NCBI GenBank assembly: GCA_963573315.1 | Contig: OY752140.1 | Coordinates: 4,154,001-4,218,000 of the forward strand | DNA: 64,000 nucleotides | Origin: Entomortierella parvispora | Taxonomy: Eukaryota > Mortierellomycota > Mortierellomycetes > Mortierellales > Mortierellaceae | Direction: 5' to 3' | Shown: one piece after another, positions 32,938 through 42,147 of the stretch | How the letters are laid out: every line of letters starts with the position of its first letter | How positions within the stretch are numbered: the stretch's first letter is position 1 | The notes under the pieces: generated by a model | Told to the model about the DNA's origin: nothing | Database searches by the model: none | What the model saw: the letters and a program-made list of their open reading frames with translations, nothing else | Position numbers and translations under genes: made by a program

Positions 32938-35043
32938 ATGTCCTCGGTCCAGATGCCATTAGACCTGCCAGTTATCCAGGTCATTTCCATTCAGTTGCTC
33001 GTGGACCTCGTCTGCCAGCATCTCAAGCCTCGTCACATCTGCAACGCTCTTTTGACCTCAAAAGCTTTCTACTCGTCCTTTTTGGCACACCGCTGGAGAA
33101 CATTGGACAACGATACCAACAGACATGGCCATTGCCCCAGCAACTTCTTCCCTCACTCGCCATCGCCAGAGGCGGAAACTGCCTTGACTAAATATGGCAC
33201 CAGGTTTGCTCGTAGGGTCGTCATCCGGCTGGATGGCGAGCGATATTTTGAGCTGTTAAGGAGCGAGGCAATCCATTGTAGTCGACTGACAACTATCAGT
33301 CAGGTTGGATGCAATCGACCTGAGGACTTCTTCCTTAACATGCACTGGGATGAGTTTGAGGACTCTGAAGTTTACGAGCATGACGGGGATGAGAAACATA
33401 CGGACCAGGGGTCTCTTCTCCGCCTCAATTATCAATTGTACTTTAGCGGGAGCCTGGCGTTGAAGCTGGCCGAGGAGAGCTGTCTGACGCTTCAAAAACT
33501 ACAGTTGGAAGGCTATCGCAACAGCGATCTCAATTCCATGGCATTTTCCGTACGCTTGCTCAAGGTGTTGTCACTATTGGAGAACCTCCAAACGCTGATG
33601 TTGGCGGCCATGCCCATGGAGGATGCTGTGAACGTGGTCCTTCATTTACCTGGCCGAGTTCGAGAACTGTCACTAAAGGTTTGGATATCGTTGGAGATGT
33701 TGGAGTTGGAAAGGAGAGTCAATTTCGAGAATAGCTGGATCGCGTACCAGGAAGAACTGAGGGGATATCGCCGGAAACATGGGCCTTCGTCTGCCGAAGA
33801 TCTTTCGGACGAACCAGGACCAACTGTTCGGTCTATGCTGGAGAACATGGCGGTCAAGACCAGTCTGACAAGACTAAATCTCTCCCAGATGTGCGAGTCG
33901 CATCCGACATGGATATTATTTGAGATTCTTCGCCATTGTCCAAACTTGACCTCATTTAACCCGCCGCATGTTCCCAGATATGAAATGGGTGCCTTTGTCG
34001 AGGTTCTCGCGGAATCGTGCTCTGAACGACTTCAGCATCTAGATTTTACAGAGACGATAGCAAGTGACCAGCAATTCGCCGATATTCTTGACAGCCTACC
34101 TCCATCAAAACGACCATATCAACAGTCCATGACGGTCGCAACATCCAACCAGCACGGCTCTCGGCCAAAAGGGGGATTACGATCGCTCACTCTCAATATG
34201 GCTATCACACACGGACCTCTTTTCAAAAGAGCCATATATGGGCACTACTCAACTTTAGAGAGGATATCGTTGGCTGGATCCGGTGATAGCTTCAATAGCG
34301 AGGAGATTTTACGGCTCTTGGAACAGTGTCCTAGACTGACCACACTGATTACTACAGAACCCAACTCGACCATTGACGAGTATTTTAAGCCAACAGTCGA
34401 TTGGACCGGGTTCCTAAAGAGTGGACACTTTGATAACAATGGTAGCAGGATGATTAGAATGTCTGAGCCACACCTCATCTCGGTACTGGGAGACTGCAAT
34501 TGGCCATGCATTCGATCGCTGAGGGTGCTGTCTCTTTCTTTAAAGATCAGTGACCAAGGCCTTGACGAACAGGGGATATCCGATTACTTCAACGAGATTT
34601 ACCGAAAGCTTGGCCAACTTTTGGCAATGGAGGATCTTGCGCTCGGGAGTAACTCTCTTACTGTTCCCACCGAAAAAAATCAAGTCAGAGTTGTCGCACT
34701 AGAATGTACACTTGCTCAAGGACTTGGACACCTAAGTCGGCTCAAGAGGCTGCGACGGCTGAACGTGCAGATGCTGCCTTTTGCAGATAGGATTGGGCGG
34801 AGCGAGATCCTGTGGATGGAAGAGAATTGGCCACAATTGGAGTCTTTGCCGGGTGTCTCCGTGGATCCCAGTGATTACGATCAAGAAGAGCTGACCCGTT
34901 TGGTCAAGACATACCTACTTAGACGACGAAATTCGGAGGTTCGAGTGCGCTCAAGAAGATTATTAGAACGCGAGGGAATAAATATTAAATGTCTTTATTT
35001 TTTGTTTGACACCATGTCCCATGTTTCTAACTCCACGACCTAG
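32938..35043 (+). CDS. Divergent F-box-like/LRR protein
   Basis: A 701-residue intronless gene only 125 bases after the previous one. The N-terminus (LPVIQVISIQLLVDLVCQHLKPRHICNALLTSKAFYSSFLAHRWRTL in sense) has the hydrophobic spacing of an F-box but little identity to the neighbours. LRR-like segments follow (LQKLQLEGY, LENLQTLMLAAM, LTRLNLSQM, LRSLTLNMA, LRVLSLSLK, LRRLNVQML). The tail is basic and lacks the acidic end of the paralogues. A CACGTG motif (32878-32883) lies 55 bases before the start. The last ~20 residues (NIKCLYFLFDTMSHVS) look unlike the rest, so the true stop might differ through a missed intron. It belongs to the same broad family but not to the recent tandem set. Confidence 0.7.
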   Translation: MSSVQMPLDLPVIQVISIQLLVDLVCQHLKPRHICNALLTSKAFYSSFLAHRWRTLDNDTNRHGHCPSNFFPHSPSPEAETALTKYGTRFARRVVIRLDGERYFELLRSEAIHCSRLTTISQVGCNRPEDFFLNMHWDEFEDSEVYEHDGDEKHTDQGSLLRLNYQLYFSGSLALKLAEESCLTLQKLQLEGYRNSDLNSMAFSVRLLKVLSLLENLQTLMLAAMPMEDAVNVVLHLPGRVRELSLKVWISLEMLELERRVNFENSWIAYQEELRGYRRKHGPSSAEDLSDEPGPTVRSMLENMAVKTSLTRLNLSQMCESHPTWILFEILRHCPNLTSFNPPHVPRYEMGAFVEVLAESCSERLQHLDFTETIASDQQFADILDSLPPSKRPYQQSMTVATSNQHGSRPKGGLRSLTLNMAITHGPLFKRAIYGHYSTLERISLAGSGDSFNSEEILRLLEQCPRLTTLITTEPNSTIDEYFKPTVDWTGFLKSGHFDNNGSRMIRMSEPHLISVLGDCNWPCIRSLRVLSLSLKISDQGLDEQGISDYFNEIYRKLGQLLAMEDLALGSNSLTVPTEKNQVRVVALECTLAQGLGHLSRLKRLRRLNVQMLPFADRIGRSEILWMEENWPQLESLPGVSVDPSDYDQEELTRLVKTYLLRRRNSEVRVRSRRLLEREGINIKCLYFLFDTMSHVSNSTT

Positions 35044-35494
35044 AACTTTCCTTTCAGAGTTGCCTGGAAGTCCTGGATTGTTGGCAGGTGTTCTGCTTGT
35101 CCAAATGAATTCAGGCCCAGTGAGTCTCAGGATCGGCAACGACAACAGTGTTCCTGCCCAGCCATGCTGGAAATACATGTTTGCACAGTGTAGCCGGAAC
35201 GTGTTATTCAGGGAGGACTCCGAGGTTGGGATTGTTCTCCAGAAGGATATTTTGATGCCTTACCTCAGTGCCAACCTAGGATCGATGACCGTCTGCAACC
35301 TGGTCAACGACGGCTTCAAGCCCAAGGTCGAGAAGAAGTTCTTAATCACGGAGCAGGTCATGGTGCCATTAGGCGTGCGTGCGCACCACTCGCGACCAGT
35401 CACTCTGACTGCTCCGATTTGTCTTTTTTCCGCATCGACAGGCAAGCGGCCGTGGTGTGGCGCTTGGGACAAGGTGGACCTCTTCAATAAATAA
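35006..35494 (+). pseudogene. Open frame of unknown identity, possible gene remnant
   Basis: An open frame of 162 codons overlaps the end of the preceding gene in another frame. The middle part (MTVCNLVNDGFKPKVEKKF and around) has protein-like composition, but I recognise no domain. DNA near its end (from about 35325) is similar to DNA upstream of the F-box gene at 37762 (from about 37464), where the frame is broken. This looks like a relic carried along in the tandem duplication rather than a working gene. Confidence 0.25.
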
Positions 35495-35644
35495 CTGAAT
35501 CACTGCACACTGCACACTGCGCACTGTGTGTGTTGAATTCGCGTCAAATTGGCGGCGTTCCTCGTGACCTGAGCTCAAATTTATTCTCATGCATGCGCGC
35601 ATGCGACATCACTTACATCCCTCAACTCTTTTCATCGCGCTTCA

Positions 35645-37336
35645 ATGGACAAGTTGGAAATACCGCCCGAGATCGTGCACTGTATTGGTGAATTACTGGA
35701 CAACCTCTCGCTCGCCACCAGTGTCCGCGTCTGCAAGAGCTGGAACTCAGCCTTAATTCCGATTCTATACAGAACCATTGACAGCTCTCGTTCTCAGCCG
35801 TCCCGTGAAGTCTTGGCCCGCAATGCCCACCACATTCGCCATTTCACTTACTGCCCAGAAGAATGTGGATATGCTCTGTATATCTATGCGACTTTTACAG
35901 GATGTACCAACCTCAAAGAGCTGGATTTGGTTTTTCGAGGAGATGACTCAAATGAGAGTCACCTATTGGCGTTGATGCTGGTCGTGTTGAATAGAAACTT
36001 GCTAAAGCTCAGGATCCATCAAGATTTCATATTAGACCATCCATGCTTTTGGGGCCAAGCTCTGTTGCTCTGTAGCCGGTCCCTGCAGGTGCTCTCTCTA
36101 GTCAATGTCGAATTATCAGCCCAGGAGACGTCCCTGCTGCTATGTCTGGGTCTCACTCTCCAAGAACTACACATTGAAGAGGGGATAAGCAACTGGTCTG
36201 GATCGTTCGTCGAAACCCCTCAATTTCCTGGACTGAAGAGACTCGTTTTCAATAATGCGCTGTCTTCGACTTCCCAAGAGTTGGAATGGATCAAGCAATG
36301 TCCTAATCTTGAAGCTCTCGACTGGTCAAGCGACAGGGAACGAGACGACTTGGACCGAGCGGCCTTCAAGAACCTTGGAGATCACCGATGGCAAAATCTT
36401 CAACGAATTGACATTTGGGAGAATACGGCCCTGTCCGACAGTGATATCGCTCTCCTATTGGCATCCTGTGGCGCACTCAAAGGTTTCTGGATCAACAATT
36501 CGAACTTTTGGTACCAGTCTCTGAGCGCATTGGAGCGACACTTCGGGACGCTTGAAAAAGTAAAAATGAGGTGTAATGGCGGAGTACAGTTTTGGATGTA
36601 TCATTGGATCATGTGCTGTTGTCCAAACCTGAAGATGTTGTCCTGCGATGGTTTTGCTACCAGCCAGTTTGTGGAAAGTAGTCGAGCAGAACAAGTACGC
36701 GCACTCCAATCTCTTCATGGGGACATGCTGGATCTGGGGAGAATGCAGACAGAGGTCGATGATGGAGAGAATGCCGAGACTTTGGAGACTCTCCTGGAGC
36801 GGTTTGTGGCAGTTCAGGATTCAATCTTTGCACAGCCCTGGGTCTGCCTGGATCTGGAGCAACTTCAAGGCACCTTTACGATACCTGCCGATGCTGATAA
36901 TGACTGGGACCAGGCAGCTTTCCGACAGATCTCCAATCTTACAAAGCTAAAAGTTCTTGACGTACGGCGCGGGCTCTCCGTTATGTCTGTGGGGAAAACA
37001 AGAGGCCTTCGACTAGATCTCAAATCTGGATTGGGCTCGCTTGCCCCATTGAAATATCTGGAGCAGTTGCTGTTTGATGATATTAAGCAACATCTGGAAC
37101 GCGAAGACGTCCAATGGATACTGGACCAGTGGCCCAAGCTAACGGAAATGTCTCTGAACTTCAACACCAACAGGCGCGCGAATCGTGAACTGCAATCCAT
37201 GGTGTTGGCGTCCCGTGGCATTGAAATGGGAAGCGAGTCTGATACTAGCAGCGATGAGTCGGACTGCAGTAGCGGCAATAGCGAAGAAGATTCTGAAGAT
37301 GAGAACGTGGAAGACGACGAGAATGAAGATGACTAG
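35645..37336 (+). CDS. F-box/LRR protein (paralogue 2)
   Basis: Intronless, 563 residues. It starts MDKLEIPPEIVHCIGELLDN then SVRVCKSWNSALIPILYRTI, nearly the same F-box as the gene at 37762 and clearly related to the one at 31088. LRR-like segments include NLKELDLVF, SLQVLSLVNV, LQELHIEEG and LKRLVFNNA. The conserved EREDVQWILDQWPKL lies near residue 485, followed by a very acidic tail (DSEDENVEDDENEDD). Together with the next gene it forms a recent tandem pair whose upstream sequences (CAAATTGGCGGCGT, CATGCGACATC, TCATCGCG) also match. The role is inferred as substrate receptor of an SCF ubiquitin ligase. Confidence 0.85.
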   Translation: MDKLEIPPEIVHCIGELLDNLSLATSVRVCKSWNSALIPILYRTIDSSRSQPSREVLARNAHHIRHFTYCPEECGYALYIYATFTGCTNLKELDLVFRGDDSNESHLLALMLVVLNRNLLKLRIHQDFILDHPCFWGQALLLCSRSLQVLSLVNVELSAQETSLLLCLGLTLQELHIEEGISNWSGSFVETPQFPGLKRLVFNNALSSTSQELEWIKQCPNLEALDWSSDRERDDLDRAAFKNLGDHRWQNLQRIDIWENTALSDSDIALLLASCGALKGFWINNSNFWYQSLSALERHFGTLEKVKMRCNGGVQFWMYHWIMCCCPNLKMLSCDGFATSQFVESSRAEQVRALQSLHGDMLDLGRMQTEVDDGENAETLETLLERFVAVQDSIFAQPWVCLDLEQLQGTFTIPADADNDWDQAAFRQISNLTKLKVLDVRRGLSVMSVGKTRGLRLDLKSGLGSLAPLKYLEQLLFDDIKQHLEREDVQWILDQWPKLTEMSLNFNTNRRANRELQSMVLASRGIEMGSESDTSSDESDCSSGNSEEDSEDENVEDDENEDD

Positions 37337-37761
37337 CAACAAGAATCGCAAAGATCCATTATAATTGAATTAAATATTGATAGCAGTTTACGTTCCAGAG
37401 CGGGCTCCGCAACCATGAGAGACCAGATGAGATGATTTTATCCTGCAATTTTTATGATGTGAAGTCGACGAGAAGTCCTTGATCACGGTGCGGGCCACAT
37501 TCCCATTCCGTGTCGTGCACACTATCACTCTGGTTGCTTCGACTCGACTTCTTTCCGCATTGCCAAGTACACCGCCGCGTCGATGGACGAGGGGTGTTTT
37601 TTGATAATGTGAACAATAATGTAGAAGAATATCGCGTCAAATTGGTGGCGTTTGTGGCGTTTGTGGCGTTTGTGGCGTTCCTCGCGGTCAAATTTATTTT
37701 CTTTTGACACCATGCTGATGCATGCATGCGACATCCCTCAACACTTTTCATCGCGACATCA
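37337..37761. promoter_or_regulatory. Duplicated upstream region of F-box paralogue 3 with 9-base repeats
   Basis: This gap resembles the DNA in front of the gene at 35645: a match to AGTCCTTGATCACGG-like sequence, then CAAATTGGTGGCGT (37638-37651), CATGCATGCGACATC and TTTTCATCGCGACATCA before the ATG. A 9-base tandem GTGGCGTTT repeats about four times at 37645-37679, as a local expansion absent from the sister promoter. Confidence 0.55.
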
Positions 37762-39483
37762 ATGGACAAGTTGGAAATACCGCCCGAGATCTTGCAGCGC
37801 GTCGGGGAATCACTTTGCACCCGCTCACTGGCTGCCAGTGTTCGCGTCTGCAAAAGCTGGAACGCGGCCTTGATTCCGATCCTGTACAAAAGCCTCGGCT
37901 TCCCTTTGCAGCATCCTAACGCTGACGTTGTAGCCCGCCATGCCCATCACATTCGTCGCCTCAACTTCCGCTCGGAAGTGGATCGTTCTCATCTGGATTC
38001 ATACTCGATGGAAGCGAATCGTTCTCATCTGGTATCATACTCGACCACTCCCGAATGTAGCAACCTTAGAGAGCTGGATCTCTTTTTTCGGACTGGATGC
38101 TCAAGCGATGATCGCCTATCGGCAGTGGTCCTGATCATGTTGAACCGAAATTTGAAAAAACTCAGCCTTCAACAACAAGATCCGTATCCAAGCTATCGGT
38201 TGTTCTGGACTCATGCTCTGTCGCACTGCAGCAGTTCCCTGCAAAAGCTCTCCCTAGTCAATGCCAACCTGAAGGCCAAGGATACGAACTTGCTCCTGTC
38301 TCTGGCCCCTACCCTACAGGTCCTAGAGATTGAGGAAGGGATCTCCAGCTGGTCTGGATCTTTCACTGCAAACCCTCAATTTCCTCAACTAAAGAAGCTC
38401 GTTCTAAAGAATGCGCTGCCAACGGTTTCCCAAGACCTGGAATGGATCAAGCAGTGTCCTAATCTCCAAATTCTGGACTGGACAAGCACCAGCGGGCTAG
38501 AAGGCTCGGGCCGAGCAGCCTTCAAGAGCCTTGGAGATCACCGATGGCAAAATCTTCAACAGATCGAGATTTGGGGAAATACGGTTCTAACCGATGGTGA
38601 TATTGCTCTCTTGCTGGCATCCTGTGGTGCACTCAAAGGACTATGGATCTGTGGTTCGAACTTCTGGTACCAGTCTCTTAGTGCATTGGAACGACACTTC
38701 GGGACGCTTGAAAACGTAGAAATACGGTCTAATGACGGAATACGATCCTGGGTGTGTCAATGGATCATGTCTTCTTGTCCAAACCTGAAGATGATGTCTT
38801 GCGATAGTTTTTCGGCCTACAAGCTTGTGAAACGCGATGGATCAATGGATGCGAATGAACACGTCCAAGCTAGCACGCAGGATCTGCAAAGGTTGCAGAC
38901 AGAGGTGGAAGGCGGAGCGAGTGCTGAGGTACTGTTCGCACTCTTGGCGCGGTTTGCGACAGTTCGGGTTTCAGCTTTTACACGGCCCTGGGTCTGTCTG
39001 GAACTTGAACACCTCAAAGCCAATTTCGTCTTGCCCGCTCGTTCCAAAAACAACTATGATCAAGCGGTTTTCCGATTTCTCTCCAAACTTACAAAGTTGA
39101 AAAGCCTTGATCTGGACTGCAAACTCTTTGCTCGGCTCGATTCAAAGGAGAGGGGTCTTCGTTTCGATCTTCGTTCTGGACTGGGTGCGCTTGCGCCACT
39201 GAAGGACCTGGAGGAACTGTTGTTGAAGAATGTAAAGCAGAATATGGAGCGCGAAGATGTTCAATGGATCCTGGACCAATGGCCAAAGCTGAAGAAGCTC
39301 ACAACGGATTTTAACATTCAAAAGAACAAGAGTCGAGAGCTGCGATCCATGACAGAGGGGCGCGGTATCAACATAGATTCGGGTGACGATGATAGCAGCA
39401 GTGAAGATGAGGACGAAGATGAAGAAGACAGTGAAGAAAACTACAGGAAGCAGCTCTGGGCACAGTTCCAGCTGGATGTGTAG
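37762..39483 (+). CDS. F-box/LRR protein (paralogue 3)
   Basis: Intronless, 573 residues, starting MDKLEIPPEILQRVGESLCT then SVRVCKSWNAALIPILYKSL. It is highly similar to the product of the gene at 35645 along its whole length, including CGALKGLWICGSNFWYQSLS, NMEREDVQWILDQWPKL and an acidic tail (SSSEDEDEDEEDSEE). A 36-base internal duplication (units starting at about 37984 and 38020) makes the repeat DRSHLDSYS / NRSHLVSYS near residue 80, which its sister lacks. The ATG chosen is the one aligned with the sister's start; an in-frame ATG at 37726 is upstream of the F-box. Predicted SCF substrate receptor. Confidence 0.85.
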   Translation: MDKLEIPPEILQRVGESLCTRSLAASVRVCKSWNAALIPILYKSLGFPLQHPNADVVARHAHHIRRLNFRSEVDRSHLDSYSMEANRSHLVSYSTTPECSNLRELDLFFRTGCSSDDRLSAVVLIMLNRNLKKLSLQQQDPYPSYRLFWTHALSHCSSSLQKLSLVNANLKAKDTNLLLSLAPTLQVLEIEEGISSWSGSFTANPQFPQLKKLVLKNALPTVSQDLEWIKQCPNLQILDWTSTSGLEGSGRAAFKSLGDHRWQNLQQIEIWGNTVLTDGDIALLLASCGALKGLWICGSNFWYQSLSALERHFGTLENVEIRSNDGIRSWVCQWIMSSCPNLKMMSCDSFSAYKLVKRDGSMDANEHVQASTQDLQRLQTEVEGGASAEVLFALLARFATVRVSAFTRPWVCLELEHLKANFVLPARSKNNYDQAVFRFLSKLTKLKSLDLDCKLFARLDSKERGLRFDLRSGLGALAPLKDLEELLLKNVKQNMEREDVQWILDQWPKLKKLTTDFNIQKNKSRELRSMTEGRGINIDSGDDDSSSEDEDEDEEDSEENYRKQLWAQFQLDV

Positions 39484-39700
39484 GACTACGAAGAGTAAGA
39501 TGACTGAATAAACCCCTTGTCCCGAAACCGCGAAAAAAAAAAGAAAAAAAATATTGAGCCTTCTTTCTGCGTTACATTATTATTATCGCCTCATTTGTTC
39601 TTTCTCAATTGTCATTGTTGACTGCCTCCATTTGATTTCCCCCATCGACATCGCATCACCGACCTTTTCAATCGCTCTCATCACTTCTCTACCGTGCAAG

Positions 39701-41334
39701 ATGCCAGATCCTCAGCCCCTGTCGAATCGCCAGCGCAAGATTCTTGAGCGACAGGCAGAAATGAATCGCGAGAAGGCCGCAGCCAAGCGGGCTGACACCC
39801 GTACCCCTTTCCGGGAGGCAGAGCTCCAGTTCCTTTCCCGTCAGCCACAGCCAGACTTTTCACTGGCCTTGGACTTCCGTCAGCCGGCCGATAAGCTGCT
39901 GCAGAATCCCAAAATCCGCAGGGTGCAGCTCAAGAAAAAGATGGGCGAGTTTTCAGAGCTATTTGGAGTCAAAGATCAGAAAGAGGACATGGGATTGGAG
40001 GACAAGGAGAAGGAAGAAAGGAGAGAGTTTGCTTACTTTCATTCAGACCATCCAGGTACAGTGAAGTCTTATATCTTTGTCTTTCATGGAGCAGGGCCCT
40101 TGAGGAGTGAGCATCGAGAGATTGACTGTTTTTTTCCACTCGATAGGACTGATCTACATCCCTTCTGGATTCTCGCCCTCGGCCCAGCGGGAGTTGATTA
40201 GAGCTTGTCTGAAGGAATACTCGCGCCATCCTAACAAGAGCAATCTCGACACACACTACAATGTCCCCGACTGTGGAGTTTGGGATCTACATGAAAGAGT
40301 CGCCAACGGATCGCTGTCTCTAGAAAAGGAAAAAGACGAGGCATTCGTACCAAGGAAAGCCAAGGCGGATGAGCAAGCCAATGGGTATGGATCGGATGAT
40401 GACGACGATGGCGAGGGCAACGGTAATGGCGAAGGTGAGAAGGGATCACGCCCGACCAAAAAGGCAAAGGCAACAAAGACACCGTCTATCAGAACTTTGG
40501 TACCGGAAACAGATCAGACACCGACCGTCCCGGAGGATGTACCAAAGACAGACCCAGAACCTTCATCACAAGTCCCCATCCTGCCCCCCTCTCAATTGAT
40601 CCGGAAAATGCGCTGGATCACTCTTGGATATCAGTATCATTGGCCTTCGAAGACATATCATTTCGACCAGAATGCACCCTTCCCTAAGGAACTTTGTGTT
40701 CTGTCAAAGGCCGTTGTCGAGGCGGTCGAAAGTGTAGCTGGGCCAGGATCGCCTTGGCATTACTCTGCGGAGGAATTTGTTGCAGAAGCAGGAGTTGTAA
40801 ACTATTATCAGCTCAAGGACCGACTGATGGGGCACGTAGATCGGAGTGAATTGAACAAGGATGCACCTCTGGTGTCGTTTAGGTAATTAAACAAAAAAGC
40901 TGCTGGATCTTAGACAGGATGGACATAGAGACCAATACTAATTCTTTTATCCCTTTGTGATTCTTAGTTTTGGCCACTCTTGTGTTTATCTGTTGGGTGG
41001 GCCAACGCGTGAGACAGCACCAACCCCCATTCTTCTTCAGAGCGGCGATATCCTTGTCATGACTGGCCCCTGTCGAGCCGCTTTCCATGGTACGATAAAA
41101 GAACATTTACTGTGAATACCAAATATTACAGATCTTCCGACTCACATTTTTTTTGGGTTTAATGAACACACAGGAGTTCCAAGAATCATTGAAAACACCC
41201 TGCCAAGTTACCTTCAGGCACAGCCTAACGACCCGGATTGGGATATTTATGCAGAATACCTGTCTGAAGCTCGGATCAATCTAAACATTCGCCAAGTATA
41301 CCCTCCCAAGACATCCTCATTATCATCATCTTGA
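39701..41334 (+). CDS. alkbh1: ALKBH1-type 2-oxoglutarate/Fe(II) dioxygenase
   Basis: Four exons (39701-40055, 40147-40882, 40968-41089, 41174-41334; phases 1, 2, 1) give 457 residues. AlkB-family enzymes oxidatively remove methyl groups from nucleic acids; ALKBH1 members act on tRNA, mRNA or DNA. Iron ligands are His348 and Asp350 (GHVDRSE) and His404 in AAFHGVPRI. Arg438 and Arg444 in ARINLNIR bind 2-oxoglutarate. Other ALKBH1 marks are VVNYYQLKDRLMGH, FGHSCVYLLGG and the WITLGYQYHW segment. The N-terminal ~100 residues are charged (KILERQAEMNREKAAAKR). A Lys/Asp-rich linker with a likely nuclear signal (RPTKKAKATK) lies around residue 235. The HVD motif is in exon 2 while the distal His and the Arg pair are in exons 3 and 4. 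Confidence 0.92.
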
Positions 41335-41969
41335 GATAGCAATGTAATATACAAGGATATAAATCCTCCGCAGCATGGTTACGTTATGAAGTTTTCGCTC
41401 TCTGGCGTATCTGATACATTCTCAATGCAAACAGCTGGATGGGTTCCTGAGGCTTGGACGACCTTTTTGATTTCTTGTTTGTTCCATCCCAATGAAACAG
41501 AACATCGCGATCCAGTCGCGTATGGGCCAGATTTCCTCTGAACCCGGGATTTCGGAACTTTGCGCCTTTTGCATTGGACCCCATGCACAGTCGTGATCGA
41601 CTGACTATAAAGCGGTTCGGGAATGTCGAAACAACACAAACAACTTTACGTCGAAAAGAAAAAAAAAAAAAAAAGAAGCCAGGAAACCCCCATCGGCAGA
41701 AGGTGCCAGGGACTAGGATCAGAGCCACTACCACATTTCAAAATCAGGTCATGAAATACATTCTCTTCAGTTGAATGATTCGTATGTTTATTGAATGAGT
41801 GGAGATGTGGTCCTAGTTGACCTTACAGACTGACCAGCGCTTGGTACTGGAGAAGAGTAGAGAGACGTCAGATAAAGAAAAGATTGACTGGCCAGTGCTT
41901 TATACTGGAAAAGAGTAGAGAAACGACAAGAAAGAATTGTGGAGTAAGGTACGAACGAAGTAAGACAAC

Positions 41970-42005
<36 letters not shown>

Positions 42006-42147
42006 AAGAAAGAAAAAATATGACATAAGAGGACGAGGACTCGGAAGTTATCAGGAACCAGTGTTTCGATCCTGCCTGGTTTTACAACGCGTGTGTGTGT
42101 ATGAACCTGGCTTCCATGGTGTACCAATCTCTCCACACGAGTTTCTC
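41335..42147. other. Convergent intergenic region with A33 tract
   Basis: No gene is supported between the ALKBH1 and Zn2Cys6 stop codons. A run of 33 A at 41971-42003 is followed by a GAAA repeat. Two related segments containing GACTG.CCAG.GCTT.TACTGGA at about 41828-41855 and 41886-41912 suggest a small direct duplication. Confidence 0.5.
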
